From assembly GCA_021292165.1 (NCBI GenBank), contig JAHFWL010000405.1:20988-84987 (forward strand): DNA of 64,000 nt. The letters are read 5' to 3'. The position numbers and the translations under genes are program-made. Positions 33,381 to 45,077 of the stretch are shown one piece after another (positions within the stretch are counted from its first letter, which is position 1; each line of letters starts with the position of its first letter). Source of the stretch: Shinisaurus crocodilurus. Lineage: Eukaryota > Chordata > Lepidosauria > Squamata > Shinisauridae. The notes beneath the pieces were generated by a model that saw only the letters and a list, made by a program, of their open reading frames with translations, was not told the DNA's origin and did not search any database.

Positions 33381-33780
33381 GGAGGGAAAAAGGCAACTCA
33401 GGCACCACTTCTTAAAGTTACAATTCTTAGAATGACCAGCTGGGATCAAACAGTGAAGAAGCCCAGGCAAGGAGCTCCTGCCATCAGCTCCTGGAGATAC
33501 CTTCAGTCTGCCTGAGAGAATAGTTCTTCTTTGCATCTGGTCACCCTACCCAAGTGAAACAGGTGTAATATAGGTGTAGAGAAGAGGGTCCCCCAGCTTT
33601 TTGGAATCTGCCCCATCTCTGCTGTATTTCCTGTCCTCTTTGAATTTCTTTCAATTGCTCAATGTACCAGCTCCCCACTTCTCAGCATATAAACAAAATG
33701 TGTGTATGGGGCATGTGGGGAGGATGCTGTACCTTCCTGTTTCCACCCCTACTGGATCTGTGCACCCATGCTATAAGGGG

Positions 33781-33958
33781 CTGCACTGGTGAATAGAACA
33801 AAGACCCGAGTTCAAATCTCCACCCAGCAATCACTGGGTGGTCTTGGGCCAATCACTATCTCTCAGGGTTGCTGTGTGGATAAAACAGGAGGGAGGAACC
33901 ATTTATGTCACCTTGAGCTACTTCGAAGAAGAGTGGGATAAAAATGCAATTAAAAAGA
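33781..33958 (+). mobile_element. diverged Sauria-type SINE
   Basis: GAGTTCAAATCTCCACCC (B box), TCACTGGGTGGTCTTGGGCC, CTCAGGGTTGCTGTGTGG, GTGGGATAAAAATGCAATTA. Confidence 0.7.
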
Positions 33959-34264
33959 GAGACAAGAAGGCAGCACAAAGTACTTCCCCCCACAAACCTG
34001 AACTTAACAACTTCTTATAAGTTCATAAAAATTCCAGAACTAAAGCATATTTCTGCTGGCGCTTGACACTTTCAGACACCAATGACAGCGCTTTAGCAAC
34101 CCTAATGGGTTCCCAAGGCGAAGCCACTGTACATAGCCATGACATAGCTTCTAATTTTGGAACTAACGATCAGGAAAGGCTTAAAGAAAAAAAGAAGCGA
34201 AGCAACTGACTCAGCAGTAATGTTAACACATGAAATGGTAGTTCATGGGCGGCTCAAAAAGCAT

Positions 34265-34530
34265 CCCATTGATTAAGAACAGAAGAGCCCTGCTGGCTCA
34301 GACCAAGGGTCCATCTAGTCCAGCATTCTGTTCACACAGTGGCCAACCAGCTGCCCACAGGATCCCACAAGCAGGACATGAGTGCAACAGCACCTTCCCG
34401 CCCATGCTCCCCAGCAACTGGTGCACATAGGCAGGCAGCCTCCGATCCTGGAGGTAGCATAGAGCCATCAGGACTAGTGGCATATAGCCATTGATAGCCT
34501 TCTTCTCCATGACTGAGTAGCTTTAGTCCT
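34265..34530 (-). mobile_element. CR1-like LINE 3' end
   Basis: TAAGAACAGAAGAGCCCTGC ... GTCCAGCATTCTGTTC ... AGCAACTGGTGCACATAGGC, the reverse of 12600-12893. The short minus-strand frames here are remnants. Confidence 0.85.
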
Positions 34531-34544
34531 ACATAATTTCCTAC

Positions 34545-34860
34545 GGGCACAATCCAATGGCCTCGGCCTTCGATGCACGTAAGCCTCCGAACATGGAGGC
34601 TTATGTGCATCCAATGCAAGGTGCAGATTTCTGCCGCTGCCGTGCCTCATGCCCTGCATTTAGATGGCCTCCCCACCATGCCTCCTTTCCTCCTCTCTGA
34701 GGCTGATTTTTGACCCCGGGGAGGAAGCCGGTGCCGTTCTTTCCGTGCCAGCTGCGAGGGGGGCTGGGTGGGGGCTTGGCTCCACACTTACAGGACCTCA
34801 GGCTCCAAATAACCCTATGCCCCCCGACAATTTCGGGGGGGCCATAGGATTGCGCCGTTA
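34545..34860. mobile_element. MITE-like element with GGGCACAATCC / GGATTGCGCC ends
   Basis: GGGCACAATCCAATGG at the left, CCATAGGATTGCGCCG at the right. Contains an inner hairpin, AAGCCTCCGAACATGGAGGCTT. Same family as 9360 and 10857. Confidence 0.6.
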
Positions 34861-35077
34861 CAACTTACATTCTTAGGAACCTTTCACGTTCCACCTCTTT
34901 TCTCCAGGCAAAGTTGATAAAGTGACACCTGCTTTAGAAGAACCAGTGTTCTGGTTCAGTCATAGGATGGAGGTACAGTTTTGAGGGTATGGATCTTATG
35001 GACGCCAAACACGCAACGGCTCCATCTGAAATTATGCCAAAATCTCACAGACGCTGAGAACTGGGTTTTTTTTTGGG

Positions 35078-35106
35078 GGGGGGGGCAAAGTGTGTGTGTG
35101 GATATA

Positions 35107-35159
<53 letters not shown>

Positions 35160-35160
35160 T
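35078..35160. repeat. G-run, (GT)n and (TA)n compound repeat
   Basis: G9 followed by alternating GT and TA dinucleotides. Confidence 0.9.
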
Positions 35161-35717
35161 TTTTCTTTTGGTTTTGAATCCGAGGCAAAGATGAAAGAAA
35201 TAAATTAATTTTAAATGCTGCTGTGTCATTGCAAATGTAACAGAAAGTTAAACAAAATTAAACTCTAAGGAAACGAGCAATTAAATCGAAAGTCTAATCA
35301 GACCTGTTCTTCGGATATTACTCATCTACCTCCTCCCCTGCTTGGGCCTGCGCTGTAATTGCTTTCCCACTTCCCTGACAGGTGGTTGCAATGCAGCCTT
35401 AAAGATAAGTGAGGAACAAACAAAAAAAGAGCCATATTTGCATAAACACAAGAGTGACACCTCCGTGTTTTCCCCCCTTAGCTATGGGGGAAGTGCAGAT
35501 GCTCCTTAAACCCCGCTGGTGAAGTGCTGCCACAAGCTCCACCAGCCTCCACCCTTCACTGGATAGTAGCAACCTCAAACCTATGAACCTAGTTTGAGAG
35601 TCATGGTGTAACCTGCCAAAACTGGCTAATGCAGGTCACAAATCACATAGCTCAGTCTTAGTCTCTCAAACTGTAAAGTTGCTTCAAAAAATAAAATATA
35701 GTAAGACAGGCCAAATA

Positions 35718-35803
35718 TTCATCGCCCAGGGTGGCCGGGTGACCGGCCAGATGGGCGATTAATAAATATAAGAAATAAAAAATAAAAAATAAAATAAATA
35801 TTC
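35718..35803 (+). mobile_element. L2 LINE 3' terminus
   Basis: ATCGCCCAGGGTGGCCGGG ... GGCCAGATGGGCGATTAATA with an A-rich tail of AAATA units. Confidence 0.75.
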
Positions 35804-36660
35804 AAACTTGCAGTAAGTATTCATCAAACAGCACATTTCCAAATTCTTCAGTACTTCTCTAAGAGGGTACAGTGCACATGCAGACAGAGGAACAATAACA
35901 AACATGCTATAGAAGTCCTTGGTCACAATATAGGTCCCCTTCTCCATCTTGGATGCTGAAAAGGGCACCTCATGCTGTTATGTTACATTTATGAATTGCT
36001 TTGATTCAAGACATTTCTAAGCAATGTACAAAAACAAGTCTTCGTGTAGAGGACAAGATGACCTTCCTGGGCATGCCTGTAGGAAAAGGTACACGTTTCA
36101 GTCAGTAAATCCCAGGCCTCAGGCCTTCTCCCATATGTGGAGTTTCTTCTGCTGATGGCTGCCGCCTCACCCTACAAGTAATGACATGGAAACAGCTTCA
36201 GCAGGTTACAATGGCATGGACCTGGCCAACCAATATGGAATCATGCCACTATCCACAATATGGGGATGCTGCATATATGCAGGGAGTATAAGTGTTATAA
36301 AACCTTTCTTAATACACAGGGATCAGTTAGCTGGGAGCACTTCCAAGTCTAAGAGGGAGGTGAATGAAGTCCAGAATGCTACTATTATAGCAATGGCTAG
36401 GAGTACTGGCTCTGTGGAAACGGATCTTATAGCACAAGCTGCCAATCTAACCTGAGGCATCCTTATGCACATGCCTGGTATCTGGCTTCATTGTGTCTGC
36501 ATCAACCTTTGGAAACTCCATAGGGCATGTCCATGCAGTTCTAATTTATGGGGGTCTAATGTGCTATTGTGCATGATTGTATTTTATCTCAAATAAATAA
36601 ATACATACAATTTCATCTTGTGCACCCAAGGATTCAGGCTATTCTGGTATCCTGATAGTA
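35804..36660. other. no gene recognised
   Basis: The plus-strand frame at 36186-36455 (89 codons) shows no domain. 35985-36040 has LINE-tail-like sequence. Confidence 0.45.
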
Positions 36661-36935
36661 CAGTGGTCCTCAATCTTTTTGGGCTGGTGGGCAAATCTGG
36701 AATTTTGAGGTAGTGTAGTGGTTTCTCTCACAAAATGGCTGCCATGGTGGGCATGGCTGGTCACAAAACACTCATTTCCCAGAAGGCAAATTGGCGAGAC
36801 TAAAAGAAAAGTAACTTGCCCAAGATCCTAAGTACAAGGAAGAGGTGGGGTCTGAGTTCCAAAACACAAAATGGCACCCAAATAAAGATGGCAGTGGAGG
36901 GCAACACTTCTCTTTGCAGCATGCCAACCTCCCAG
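36661..36935 (+). mobile_element. hAT-like MITE, CAGTGGTCCTCAATC terminus
   Basis: Starts CAGTGGTCCTCAATCTTTTT, the classic Charlie-type hAT end, then ACAAAATGGCTGCCATGGTG and AGAGGTGGGGTCTGAGTTCC. The right end is not clear. Confidence 0.6.
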
Positions 36936-37189
36936 TTAATGTTTTTAATTAAGAACAATATTAAGAATTAAAATAAAAATCAGGAGGGACAGGAAACCTG
37001 GTGAGTGCCAAGAGAGGTGTCTGTGGGCACATTGGTGTCCATGGGCTCTGTGTTGAAGTCAACAGGTTTACAAAGATGTCAAATGTCATCTTTGACTTCT
37101 TTCTAAACCTGCAGCCCCCAGTGCTGCTGGCTTCCTGCTTTGTTCCAGGGGTGGTGCATCCTGAGTGAAAATGTTTCTTTCCTCAGGCA

Positions 37190-37450
37190 TCTTATTGTTT
37201 GATTTCCTAATTAAAACTTTTATATACCACCCTTCACCCTGTCGATTTCAGGGCAATGCAAGGCAGTAACATCATCACAGTAAAACACAACATATGAGAC
37301 GAACAGCAGATAAAATTCTTAGAAACAGACTTGAGATCTGCACAGGCTGGGTAAATAAAAATGCCAGGGTAAATTAAAATGCTTTGGCCTGGCACCAAAA
37401 AGGTGGACCTCTTTGAGGAGGGTATTCCACAACCGGGGTGCCACAGCAGA
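37190..37450 (-). mobile_element. L2-type LINE 3' region
   Basis: TATATACCACCCTTCACC, then AAAGGTGGACCTC and GTATTCCACAACCGGGGTGC, the reversed ORF C-terminus of L2. Confidence 0.65.
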
Positions 37451-37746
37451 GAAAGTGGTACTCAGGGCTGCCCCACCCACGAGGCAGGGTGAGGAGCCTA
37501 CATGAGGTGGCAGAGCAGTGAATTGCATCGCTCCCCAGCCCAGGGAGCCCACCGCCACCGCCTCCAGAGGGTGCCAGCAGTGAACTGTGCGCCACTCCCC
37601 CGCCACAGCCACAGCCTGGACAGCCCACCGCCACCTCCAGTGGGTACTCTAGAGAGTCCCACCAGCTGCTTTCCCACCGTGGCATTTGCTGCAGTGAGAA
37701 AGCAGCTGGCAGGGCTGTTGCTGCGGGGCTCTCGTGAGATCCTGGT

Positions 37747-37922
37747 ACATAAGAACATAGGAAGAGCCCTGCTGGATCAGACCGAGGGTCCATCTAGTCC
37801 AGCATTCTGTTCACACAGTGGCCAACCAGCTGCCCACGGGATCCCACAAGCAGGAGATGAGTGCAGTGGCACCCTCCCTCCCATGTTCCCTGGCAACTGG
37901 TGTACAGAGGCCATGTTCTGAG
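37747..37922 (-). mobile_element. CR1-like LINE 3' end
   Basis: CATAAGAACATAGGAAGAGC ... GTCCAGCATTCTGTTCACAC ... AACTGGTGTACAGAGGCC. Confidence 0.85.
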
Positions 37923-40900
37923 ATCTTGCGAGAGCCCCAAGCCACCAAGGTCTAAACCTCCCTGCCGCACAACCCTCCCTCCTGATGGCAGAGCACAATG
38001 ACAGCAGCAGACTTCACCCACCCACCCACAACTTGTTTCTAAGGAGATGCTTTTAAAGTAAATAACAGAAGTAACATATGATTTCTGAAGTTCCTGCTTG
38101 ATGGTTACAGGCTTTGTAAGTGCAGTTTCTTATATGTTACTCATACTGTGAGGTAAGGAAAACCACAGAACATGTCTCCTTGCTAAACCCTAGCAAGAGT
38201 CAGTTAACTGTCAGAACGTCCTAACCATCAGAGAGAGAGAATGGAATTTCTAACGTGTTGCAAGGCAACCATGTGCAACATCCCCTCCCCTGATACCACT
38301 AAGTGGTTTGCTCCACTGAACCCTGCCCCCTGACTTCTCAGAGAAGCTGGGTTTCTGCCTTTGCCCTTTAACTAGACTATAACAGTCTATCTTAACCCTT
38401 TACTGGGCAGTCAACTTAAAAAAAACCTTCCTGCAGAGCTGACATCTTCTCGCATATTCCAACACCTCCTGCCACCAGCCCCAACCTGGAGAGCTCATTG
38501 CCTTTCCTTTGCTGCCGCGTGGGGGCTCTCAGGGCTGGTGCAGGCAGGGAGGGAGGGTTGCATGGCGGTGGCGCAAGTTCTTCTGCTTCAGGCAGCAAGA
38601 AAGCTGGCGCTGGGCCTGCATGCACATACCCTTAATGCAGATACAGATGGGCAAGAAATCATAAGTGGGGGGGGGGGAATGAAATGGCAGATCACCAGCC
38701 TTTTCCAAAGGCCTGCCAGCGTGCTCTGGCCAGGGTGGGAGATGGTGGGGTTTTTTTTGCTTTCAGTCCTCTGCCGTTTTCTTTTTAATCTCCCCACATT
38801 GGTTTCAATGGGAAATTAACTACACCAGCTCCACACTGGTCTAGTTAATGGGCCCAATCTTGAGGCCTCTCAGGGGAGCGAGAGGGCTTTGGATCCAGTA
38901 GATCTAGGGCCTACTGCTGCTAGAAATACTGCCAAGCTCCGGTGAAGGGGTTCTTCTGCCCCATCTTAACCCTCCTTGGATATCAGTTAGAGTTACTCTG
39001 TATGAAATGAAAAAAGAAAATCTGGAGTATAGCATAGTTTCATAGTAGAGACACAAAGGCATTTGTCTTTATCTATCTGGGTGTAGGAGGAAGTAGAGAC
39101 ACAGCCAGCAATGGGTGGAAAAGAGTGGAATCCCACCAAAAGGGGCTCTGGATCTTCTTGGGTGCTTCTGGACAAGGCTTTTATTGTGCAATTACACTGC
39201 CTCATTCATAGAGTTTTACGAGGGGTCCAGATGTTGTCGTCTTCAATTTGTAGCCCTCCCATGTTTTCCTATCGCTCTTTTCTTTCCACAGAAAAATGCG
39301 TTAAGGAAGGGGGGGGAATGGAGCAGTTGCACAATGCCTTCTGATTGTTAGTACTAGGAGCCCTTAGTCTGGAAGTACCCATTGTCTGTTGGTCCAGGGC
39401 CTGGATAGGTTGATAATAGTATTTGCACCCTTCAGTGCACAAAGAGAGCCCAGATCTCAGCAGCACTAGCTCTGAGTTGATAGGCCCCTTAATACAGCTG
39501 TGGACAAACTTCAGAATTGCAGGATCTACTTTGGAGTTGTTTTTTTATTAGACCCCTGAGATTCACCAGCCTATTGCAAAAGACGTACATTTAGAATTAA
39601 ACAATTCCAATCTCAGGAATTTGCTTCACATACCAGAACTGAACTCACAGTCCTTCCGCACACAAATCCACTCCTGGTTATTTCCCAAGGCCCCCTCCCC
39701 CATTTTCTTCATTTCAGCAGTGTAATTTTGGGGGTGGGGAAGAGTCATTTTGTTGCTTTCATGGTTAAACAGGAGTCAGAAATCCTTGCTTACCTACTTG
39801 ATAAGATCCCCTGGAGGGCAGGGGGCTGATTTTCATGGCGGTGGCAACAAGCAAGTGCGGGGGGGGGGGGGAGAAGCCAGGTGAGGGAAACAACCTTCTG
39901 CAGCAGGAGCCCTGCTCAGCTGCGTGGCAGCCACACCACGAAAGGGCTGGGGACAAGGCTCATTGCCCTTGCTTGGCAGGGCTGCAGCTCAGCTGAGTAG
40001 CGGCCCCACCGAGCAAGGACAAGAAGTGTCTGACTTGGGCACTTTTTGGCAGCTGTCATCCCCACTGCTCTCCCCTCAGTGCTCCTGCGGTGTCCTGCAG
40101 CTTAAAGTGACATGCGAACCTTTAAAGGACCCTGTCTCCTAACGACACCCCTATTTGTAAAAGGGGATGTATGAACAGGGCAGAGGAGGACATCTGATTT
40201 CAGGAAAAAACCTCAGGCATAAAGATTCAAGGCACGGGGGGGGGGGCAGCAGGAGGCGAAGCACATGAGGGCAAAAAGCCAGCTAAGCCAGTCTGGATCA
40301 GATGCAAAAGAGATCACCAGGGCCCCAGTACCTTTATTTCATTCAGCAAGTGCCCCTGGACAGCAGGGAGGTGGGGCAGATGGCCTCCCAGAGGTTTGGG
40401 GCTCCAAATGAAAGATTTGGGGCTCCAGCCCTTGTGGGCAGCCCCCTAACACTGCCTCTGCTGGAAGGCCAGAGTGGGATGTATCTGGCCCCTGGGCCTG
40501 CGGTTCTGCACCCCTGCTCTAATATTTATTTACTTGCTGCATTTCTATACCACTCAAAGCTCTCTAGGGAAGGGAACTCCCTGTCTTGAAGGTTCCTGTC
40601 TTGTGCCTAATCGCAAGGCCTGGCAACAAAAAACTCCATCTGGAACAGCATCTTTAAGGCTGCTTACACGACAATCCCCCGCTTATGTGCAATTTCACGG
40701 CGTGCACACGCCCATGGGAACACGCTGCTGGCAGGCAGGGCTTCCCCTTACGTATGCACACACAGCGAAAGAGGCAAAAGTACATTTTGCCGCACACGGT
40801 GGCCTTTTGCTGCACGGACCAGAAGTGCTGAGAATTGGCTGCAGTGTTCTTCCCCATGCGCGGGCCGCAAAACAAAAAGCATCAAACCGCACACGAGCGC

Positions 40901-41149
40901 AATCCTCTTTCTCCTCCTCCTTCTCACCCCACAGGGATCTGCTCAGAAGAGGTTGCATTCCATCTATTTATTATGTGGCAAGAAGAGCCAAAGGCCGTAG
41001 CAAGCAATAAGACATGAAGATACCCCACACCGACCAAGCTCAGGTTGCATGCTAGTTCCTGGGAAACGGTGTGCGTGAGTAAAAAGCAACTCAGGCCCCC
41101 ATTCTTCTTCCTCGCTGTCTCTCGGGAGGCTTTGTTCCTGCCGAAGCCT
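37923..41149. other. PREX1 upstream flank; no gene recognised
   Basis: Moderate-GC sequence with G-runs (39859-39871, 40237-40245, 38668-38678). No LINE core, SINE or domain-bearing frame was identified. The plus-strand frame at 40474-41010 (178 codons) reads as an arbitrary mixed composition and has no recognisable domain. Distal regulatory elements of PREX1 may lie here but cannot be seen by eye. Confidence 0.5.
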
Positions 41150-41435
41150 CTCGCCTGAGCATTCGCCGCAGTTTGCAGGCTTCTGTTTTTGCACTTGGGC
41201 TTGTCCCGCCAAGGCGCCCCGCCCCGCCCCCTGGCTCCAAGCGCCGCCTTCGCCTCAGGGGCCGGCGTTGCCTGGCCGCACGACACCCCCACCCCGCGCC
41301 GCCGCCGCCGCCTGCGCTAGCCCCTCCTTCCCTCGGTTCGGCGCTAGGGCTTCCCTTCCTCGCGCTATAGTTCCGTTCAGTGCCATTCACGCTGCGCTCC
41401 GATCCGCTTGCTGTCGCCTCCGCGGTGTCCTCGGC

Positions 41436-41477
41436 ATGTCCCTGACTGGCGCTCCCGCTGGTAGTCAGAGCTCGTAG
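41436..41477 (+). promoter_or_regulatory. upstream ORF 1 in the presumed PREX1 5' UTR (13 codons)
   Basis: ATG followed by 12 codons and TAG, 171 bases before the main start and entirely upstream of it. If transcription starts upstream of 41436 it could dampen translation of PREX1. Whether it is in the mRNA is not known. Confidence 0.4.
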
Positions 41478-41531
41478 GCGGGCTGGGGAAGCCCTTTTTC
41501 CTATCCGTGCGTTCGGTGGCGTGCCTCGGGG

Positions 41532-41546
41532 ATGGAGGGCGCCTGA
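41532..41546 (+). promoter_or_regulatory. upstream ORF 2, four codons, in frame with PREX1
   Basis: ATG GAG GGC GCC TGA, in the same frame as the main start and 102 bases before its ATG. The context is good (G at +4). It closes the PREX1 frame on the 5' side, which fixes 41649 as the first usable in-frame start. Such minimal uORFs typically act through leaky scanning or re-initiation. The role here is inferred. Confidence 0.45.
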
Positions 41547-41648
41547 GCCGGGCGCGGAGTGAGGAGGAGGAGGAGGAGGAAAGCGCGGTGGGACAGCCGG
41601 CTCGGAAGGCGAAGTCGGGCTTGGGAAGAAGCAGCGGCAGCCCCAGAC

Positions 41649-41831
41649 ATGGAATCGCAGCCCGCAGTATCGGCGGCGGCAGCAGCGGCGACGGCGGCCT
41701 CCGGCAGCGGCGCGGCCCCATCGGAGCCCCACAAGGATACGGACCGCCAGATGCGCCTTCGGCTCTGCGTCCTCAACGAAATCCTGGGCACCGAGCGGGA
41801 CTACGTGGGCACCCTGCGCTTCCTGCAGTCG
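41649..41831 (+). CDS. PREX1: PREX1 first coding exon (N-terminus and start of DH domain)
   Basis: Encodes the first 61 residues of P-Rex1, a cytosolic and membrane-recruited Rac GEF that responds to PIP3 and G-beta-gamma. Seen: an ATG with G at -3 and G at +4, a low-complexity Ala/Ser leader (residues 8-24), then a run beginning RLRLC followed by [20 protein letters not shown], which is the first helix of the DH (RhoGEF) domain and matches vertebrate P-Rex1 better than P-Rex2 (from memory of the family). E49 corresponds to the conserved DH glutamate that contacts Rac (E56 in the human numbering I recall). The exon ends after a Ser codon at a GTGAGC donor (41832-41837), phase 0. The frame is closed upstream by a TGA at 41544-41546, and no other in-frame ATG lies between, so this start is well supported. 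The leader is about 7 residues shorter than in human and diverged there, as is usual for this family. The remaining exons lie beyond the right edge. Confidence 0.95.
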
Positions 41832-41950
41832 GTGAGCGCAGTGCGGACGCCTGGGCGGCGGGGTGTGTGTGTTTGTGTGTGAGATCGGGGACAGCAGACG
41901 AAAGGTCACGCCTGTGGGCAGGGGACAGCAGGGTCAGCTGTGCCTCCGCA

Positions 41951-43635
41951 GCACACGGTTAACACGCGGGACCCGAACCAGAGGATTAGCGCAGGAGGTC
42001 GTGGAAAGGGAGAAGTGCCGCCACCGGCATGCGTGCAGCCGCTGGGCGATGGAGTTGGCATACTTTTGTAGGCGCACACCGGGCTTGCGAGGGGCCACCG
42101 GTGGTGCAGCGTACGACTTGGTCGCCCTGGGTGGGCCGGGCGGAGATTGTAACCACCAAAGCAGTTGGAGTTTGGGCGGTTGGTACTCTGCAGGCGTGCA
42201 CCTCTTCTTGCGGAAAGGGCATCATCACCTGTAAGAATGGAGCCCCAGAGTGGCGAAGTGCAGCCTGCTGGTCATAGAGAACGGTCGCCAAAGGGCACAG
42301 GAGCAGGGGAGTGGGGATTGGCGTGGTGTGTTGTGCCTTGGAGAGGAAGAGAAGGGTGCTGAGCACAAGTATGTTCCAGCACTCCTGCACACTGGCTTAG
42401 CATGGTGTGTTCTGTCTCGGAGAGAAGAGCGCTGGTTCTGGGTGCTGCTATTCACTCAGCCTGAGCATCGGGAAGCATGGTGGGTACTGGCATGAGAAAT
42501 TCAGGCTAGAGGACACAGAGAAAGCCAGTCAGCCAAGCCTGCCTGCCTGCCTTGGTTGAAAGCCAGTGGATAGTTTGCAAGCTGGGATGTCAACACAGGA
42601 GAGTGCATTCATCATGTGGGTTTCCTTATTTAAACTCCATCTTTATGCTCCTGGCAGGGTGTGCAGAGGGCACTCTGTGCACTTTGCTAGCAATGGGCTT
42701 CCTGGTGGGTGGGTGGGCAGCAACTATATTTAGCCCATGCTGGGAAAAGTGGCCATTCTTGCAGAGGCTTGGTTTGGTTTTTAAATCACTCTTTTCCAGA
42801 CCCTAAAGCTTTCAAGCTATTTACACAGATGATTGTTTCTGGAGATACCGGTAGTTCATCAGGTGCCTGAGCCGGCATAAGAGGGAGCCCTTTGCAAACA
42901 ACAGTGATCTAGTACTAGCAATAATGTTTGTAAAGCACAAAGTGATAAAAATTCTTCCTTTGTGGCTTAAGGTTTTGCCTTAAGTTGTTGTATGTGCGTG
43001 GTGTTTTTTTTTTTGTTTTTTTTACTTTGTTCACTTGGAAGATGTTGTGTCCTTTATATTCGGCATTCCCTTGTAATTTTTCCAGAAATGACTCTTGACT
43101 CTGAACCCTTTTGCTTTTAATTCAAAAGTTAATTCCTGTCACTTCTGCAGCCTATTTGGAAACAATCCTTGTGGCTTGTGTTTTGGATTCTCCCCGCCAC
43201 CCCCCTTTATTTTTTCCTTTATAATAGCAAAGCTAGATATGTGGATCTGGGAGGGTTTCTCTGTCCATGTGGGGGATAATTAGTACTCCCGGGCAAACTG
43301 AAAAGTAAAACACCCACAAAACTGCTTTTCCATCTGGATAGTTCCCTTTTAATTTGTGGCTATGGCGCTTGGAACTCATCAGCATGCCACAACACTTCTG
43401 CCTTTGCACACAACCCCTTTGTGGCTAACTCTGTCCTCACACTGTTCCAAAACCGTGAGAAGGAACAGTTAGTTTTGAGCATTGCATTGCAAACATCCGT
43501 AATTGTGTTAGCTTTCTAGGGCCTCTTTGTTAGTAGCACAGTGAGCTTGAACTGGTGTAGCTCTTCTGTGAATACATCATGTCCATTCTGTGCAGACATC
43601 ATATACCCTGTGGATGCAAGCCAGCCTGGAGGAAT
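41951..43635. other. start of intron 1; no feature recognised
   Basis: GC content falls steadily from the CpG island. A T-run at 43004-43023. Frames overlapping it show no domain. Confidence 0.5.
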
Positions 43636-43639
43636 CAAT

Positions 43640-44270
43640 ACACTGGAGTGTTTACTATTATGCATGCACTGTTTACCTCCAGAATAGACTACTGTAATGC
43701 TGTCTATGTAGGGCTGCCTTTAAAGACACTTTGGAAACGTAACCTGGTGCAAAATTCAGAATGTGTGGGGAGGCTAGTCAGTTTGACCATATTACCACCA
43801 ATTTGGCACTGGTTACCCATTTGTTTCCAGGCTGAAGTTTAGTGTTGGTGCTAACCTTTAACCCAAAGCTTTGAATGGCTTGGGATCAGGTTATCTGAAG
43901 GACCACCTACACCCATATGAATCTGCTCGGATCCTAGTTCAGCCTCAGAGGCTCTGCCTTCTGGCCCACAACTAAGGTTGATCTGGTTGGTAGGCACCAG
44001 AGCCCTGTGGGTGGCCCAAACCTGTGGAATTCCCTCTCCAGAGAACTCTAGTTGTTCTCCTCTCTTGCAGCCTCTAAGCAGATCCCACATTATCTATCTA
44101 CCGTATCTATCTATCTATCTATCTATCTATTCTGCTAAGCCTATTACTGATTTATTTATTTTTGCTGGCTCCTTGTATATACTTTTATCTGACTTTGTTT
44201 TTATTACATGTTATATATTCCATTGTACTTTTGCTTTCAACATTTTTATTATAAGCTGTGGTGTAGGACC
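43640..44270 (+). mobile_element. L2-clade LINE 3' region, decayed
   Basis: The frame at 43579-43842 contains MHALFTSRIDYCNAVYVGLP, homologous to the L2 C-terminal region of 28064-28555. Frameshifts follow, then GCTTGGGATCAGGTTATCTG and a T-rich UTR. A (CTAT)n run lies at 44092-44131. Confidence 0.8.
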
Positions 44271-45075
44271 CCCCCCCCCCTAAATATTATGTTTTCAAAA
44301 TTTAAGTTTTCAAGATTTAGTTTATCCTGGATGGTCAAATTGGCAGCATAATAGAGTATAAGTCACTCTCTCTCTCTCTGCCTCAGTTTCTTATCTATAA
44401 TCTGAAACCAGCTTACCTCTGGTTTCAGAACTTTTGCTAGCTTTTGCTCATGTGCTTCTGAATGTCCCACTGCAATCATGAGGGCTAGAAATTTGCTCTT
44501 AAAACTGGAAACTGCTTTTCTCAAAAGCCACATTTCACTGGTATTTCTATAGCAAAATTGCAAACTAAGTGCTTTGCCAGCTAAAGCTGCATACACATCT
44601 TCGAATGCTTTAATGACCATAGGGCTCTTCTCCCACTTTAGGTAATGCTCATTATCACTGTTCACAAGTTATGTTTTTCACACTTTAAAATGTCAGTACA
44701 ATCCTTCCAGCTAGCGTGGGAGACACTACTCCCCACCTGACTACCTGTTCTGCTAAGGCTGGGTCAGGCGCAGCCTAGGGCCAACTATGGGACAAATCTG
44801 TTAGCAAGTCAGCAGACAGGCAGGTAAAGGTCAAGAGCACAGGATTACCAGTCAAGAAAGGAGAGCAGAGTCTTTAAGGGTTTGAGGCATGGCTAAGGTC
44901 AAAATTGAGGTAAGCCGTCCAACACAAAATGCAGTCCAATGAACAGAGTCTAGCAAGAGTTCAAAGGTCAGCAGCATGGGATCAGTGGACCAGGTCCATT
45001 GAAGGTTTCAGAGTAGGATTTTCTTCCTGTCTCTCTTCATGCTGTATTCACTTTCCTGGAATCTAGCAGGATGAA
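44271..45075. other. no gene recognised
   Basis: C-run at 44270-44280 and (CT)n at 44365-44379. The minus-strand frame at 44363-44665 (MNSDNEHYLKWEKSPMVIKA...) of 100 codons could be a decayed mobile-element or gene fragment, but I cannot assign it. Confidence 0.4.
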
Positions 45076-45077
45076 CT

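Larger units (their letters stand above)
41150..41950 (+). promoter_or_regulatory. CpG-island promoter and 5' UTR of PREX1
   Basis: Base composition changes sharply from AT-rich flank to CpG-dense sequence here and back again past about 41950, and the PREX1 start lies inside. Overlapping GC boxes (CCCCGCCCC type, possible Sp/KLF sites) sit at 41214-41233, and CGC/GCC-rich runs follow at 41290-41318. No TATA box is obvious, so dispersed CpG-type initiation is inferred. The exact transcription start cannot be placed. The long minus-strand open frame over this region is a by-product of high GC and is not annotated. Confidence 0.75.

Noticed and set aside
40474..41010. 178-codon plus-strand frame upstream of PREX1
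   Set aside because: No recognisable domain, and mixed reading in all frames. No support as an exon.
41091..41909. 272-codon minus-strand open frame across the PREX1 promoter
   Set aside because: Low-complexity Pro/Arg/Ala composition from a CpG island. No domain or splice evidence, and it opposes a convincing exon.
44363..44665. possible transposase-like fragment on the minus strand
   Set aside because: I could not find a catalytic or DNA-binding motif. Kept only as an unassigned stretch.
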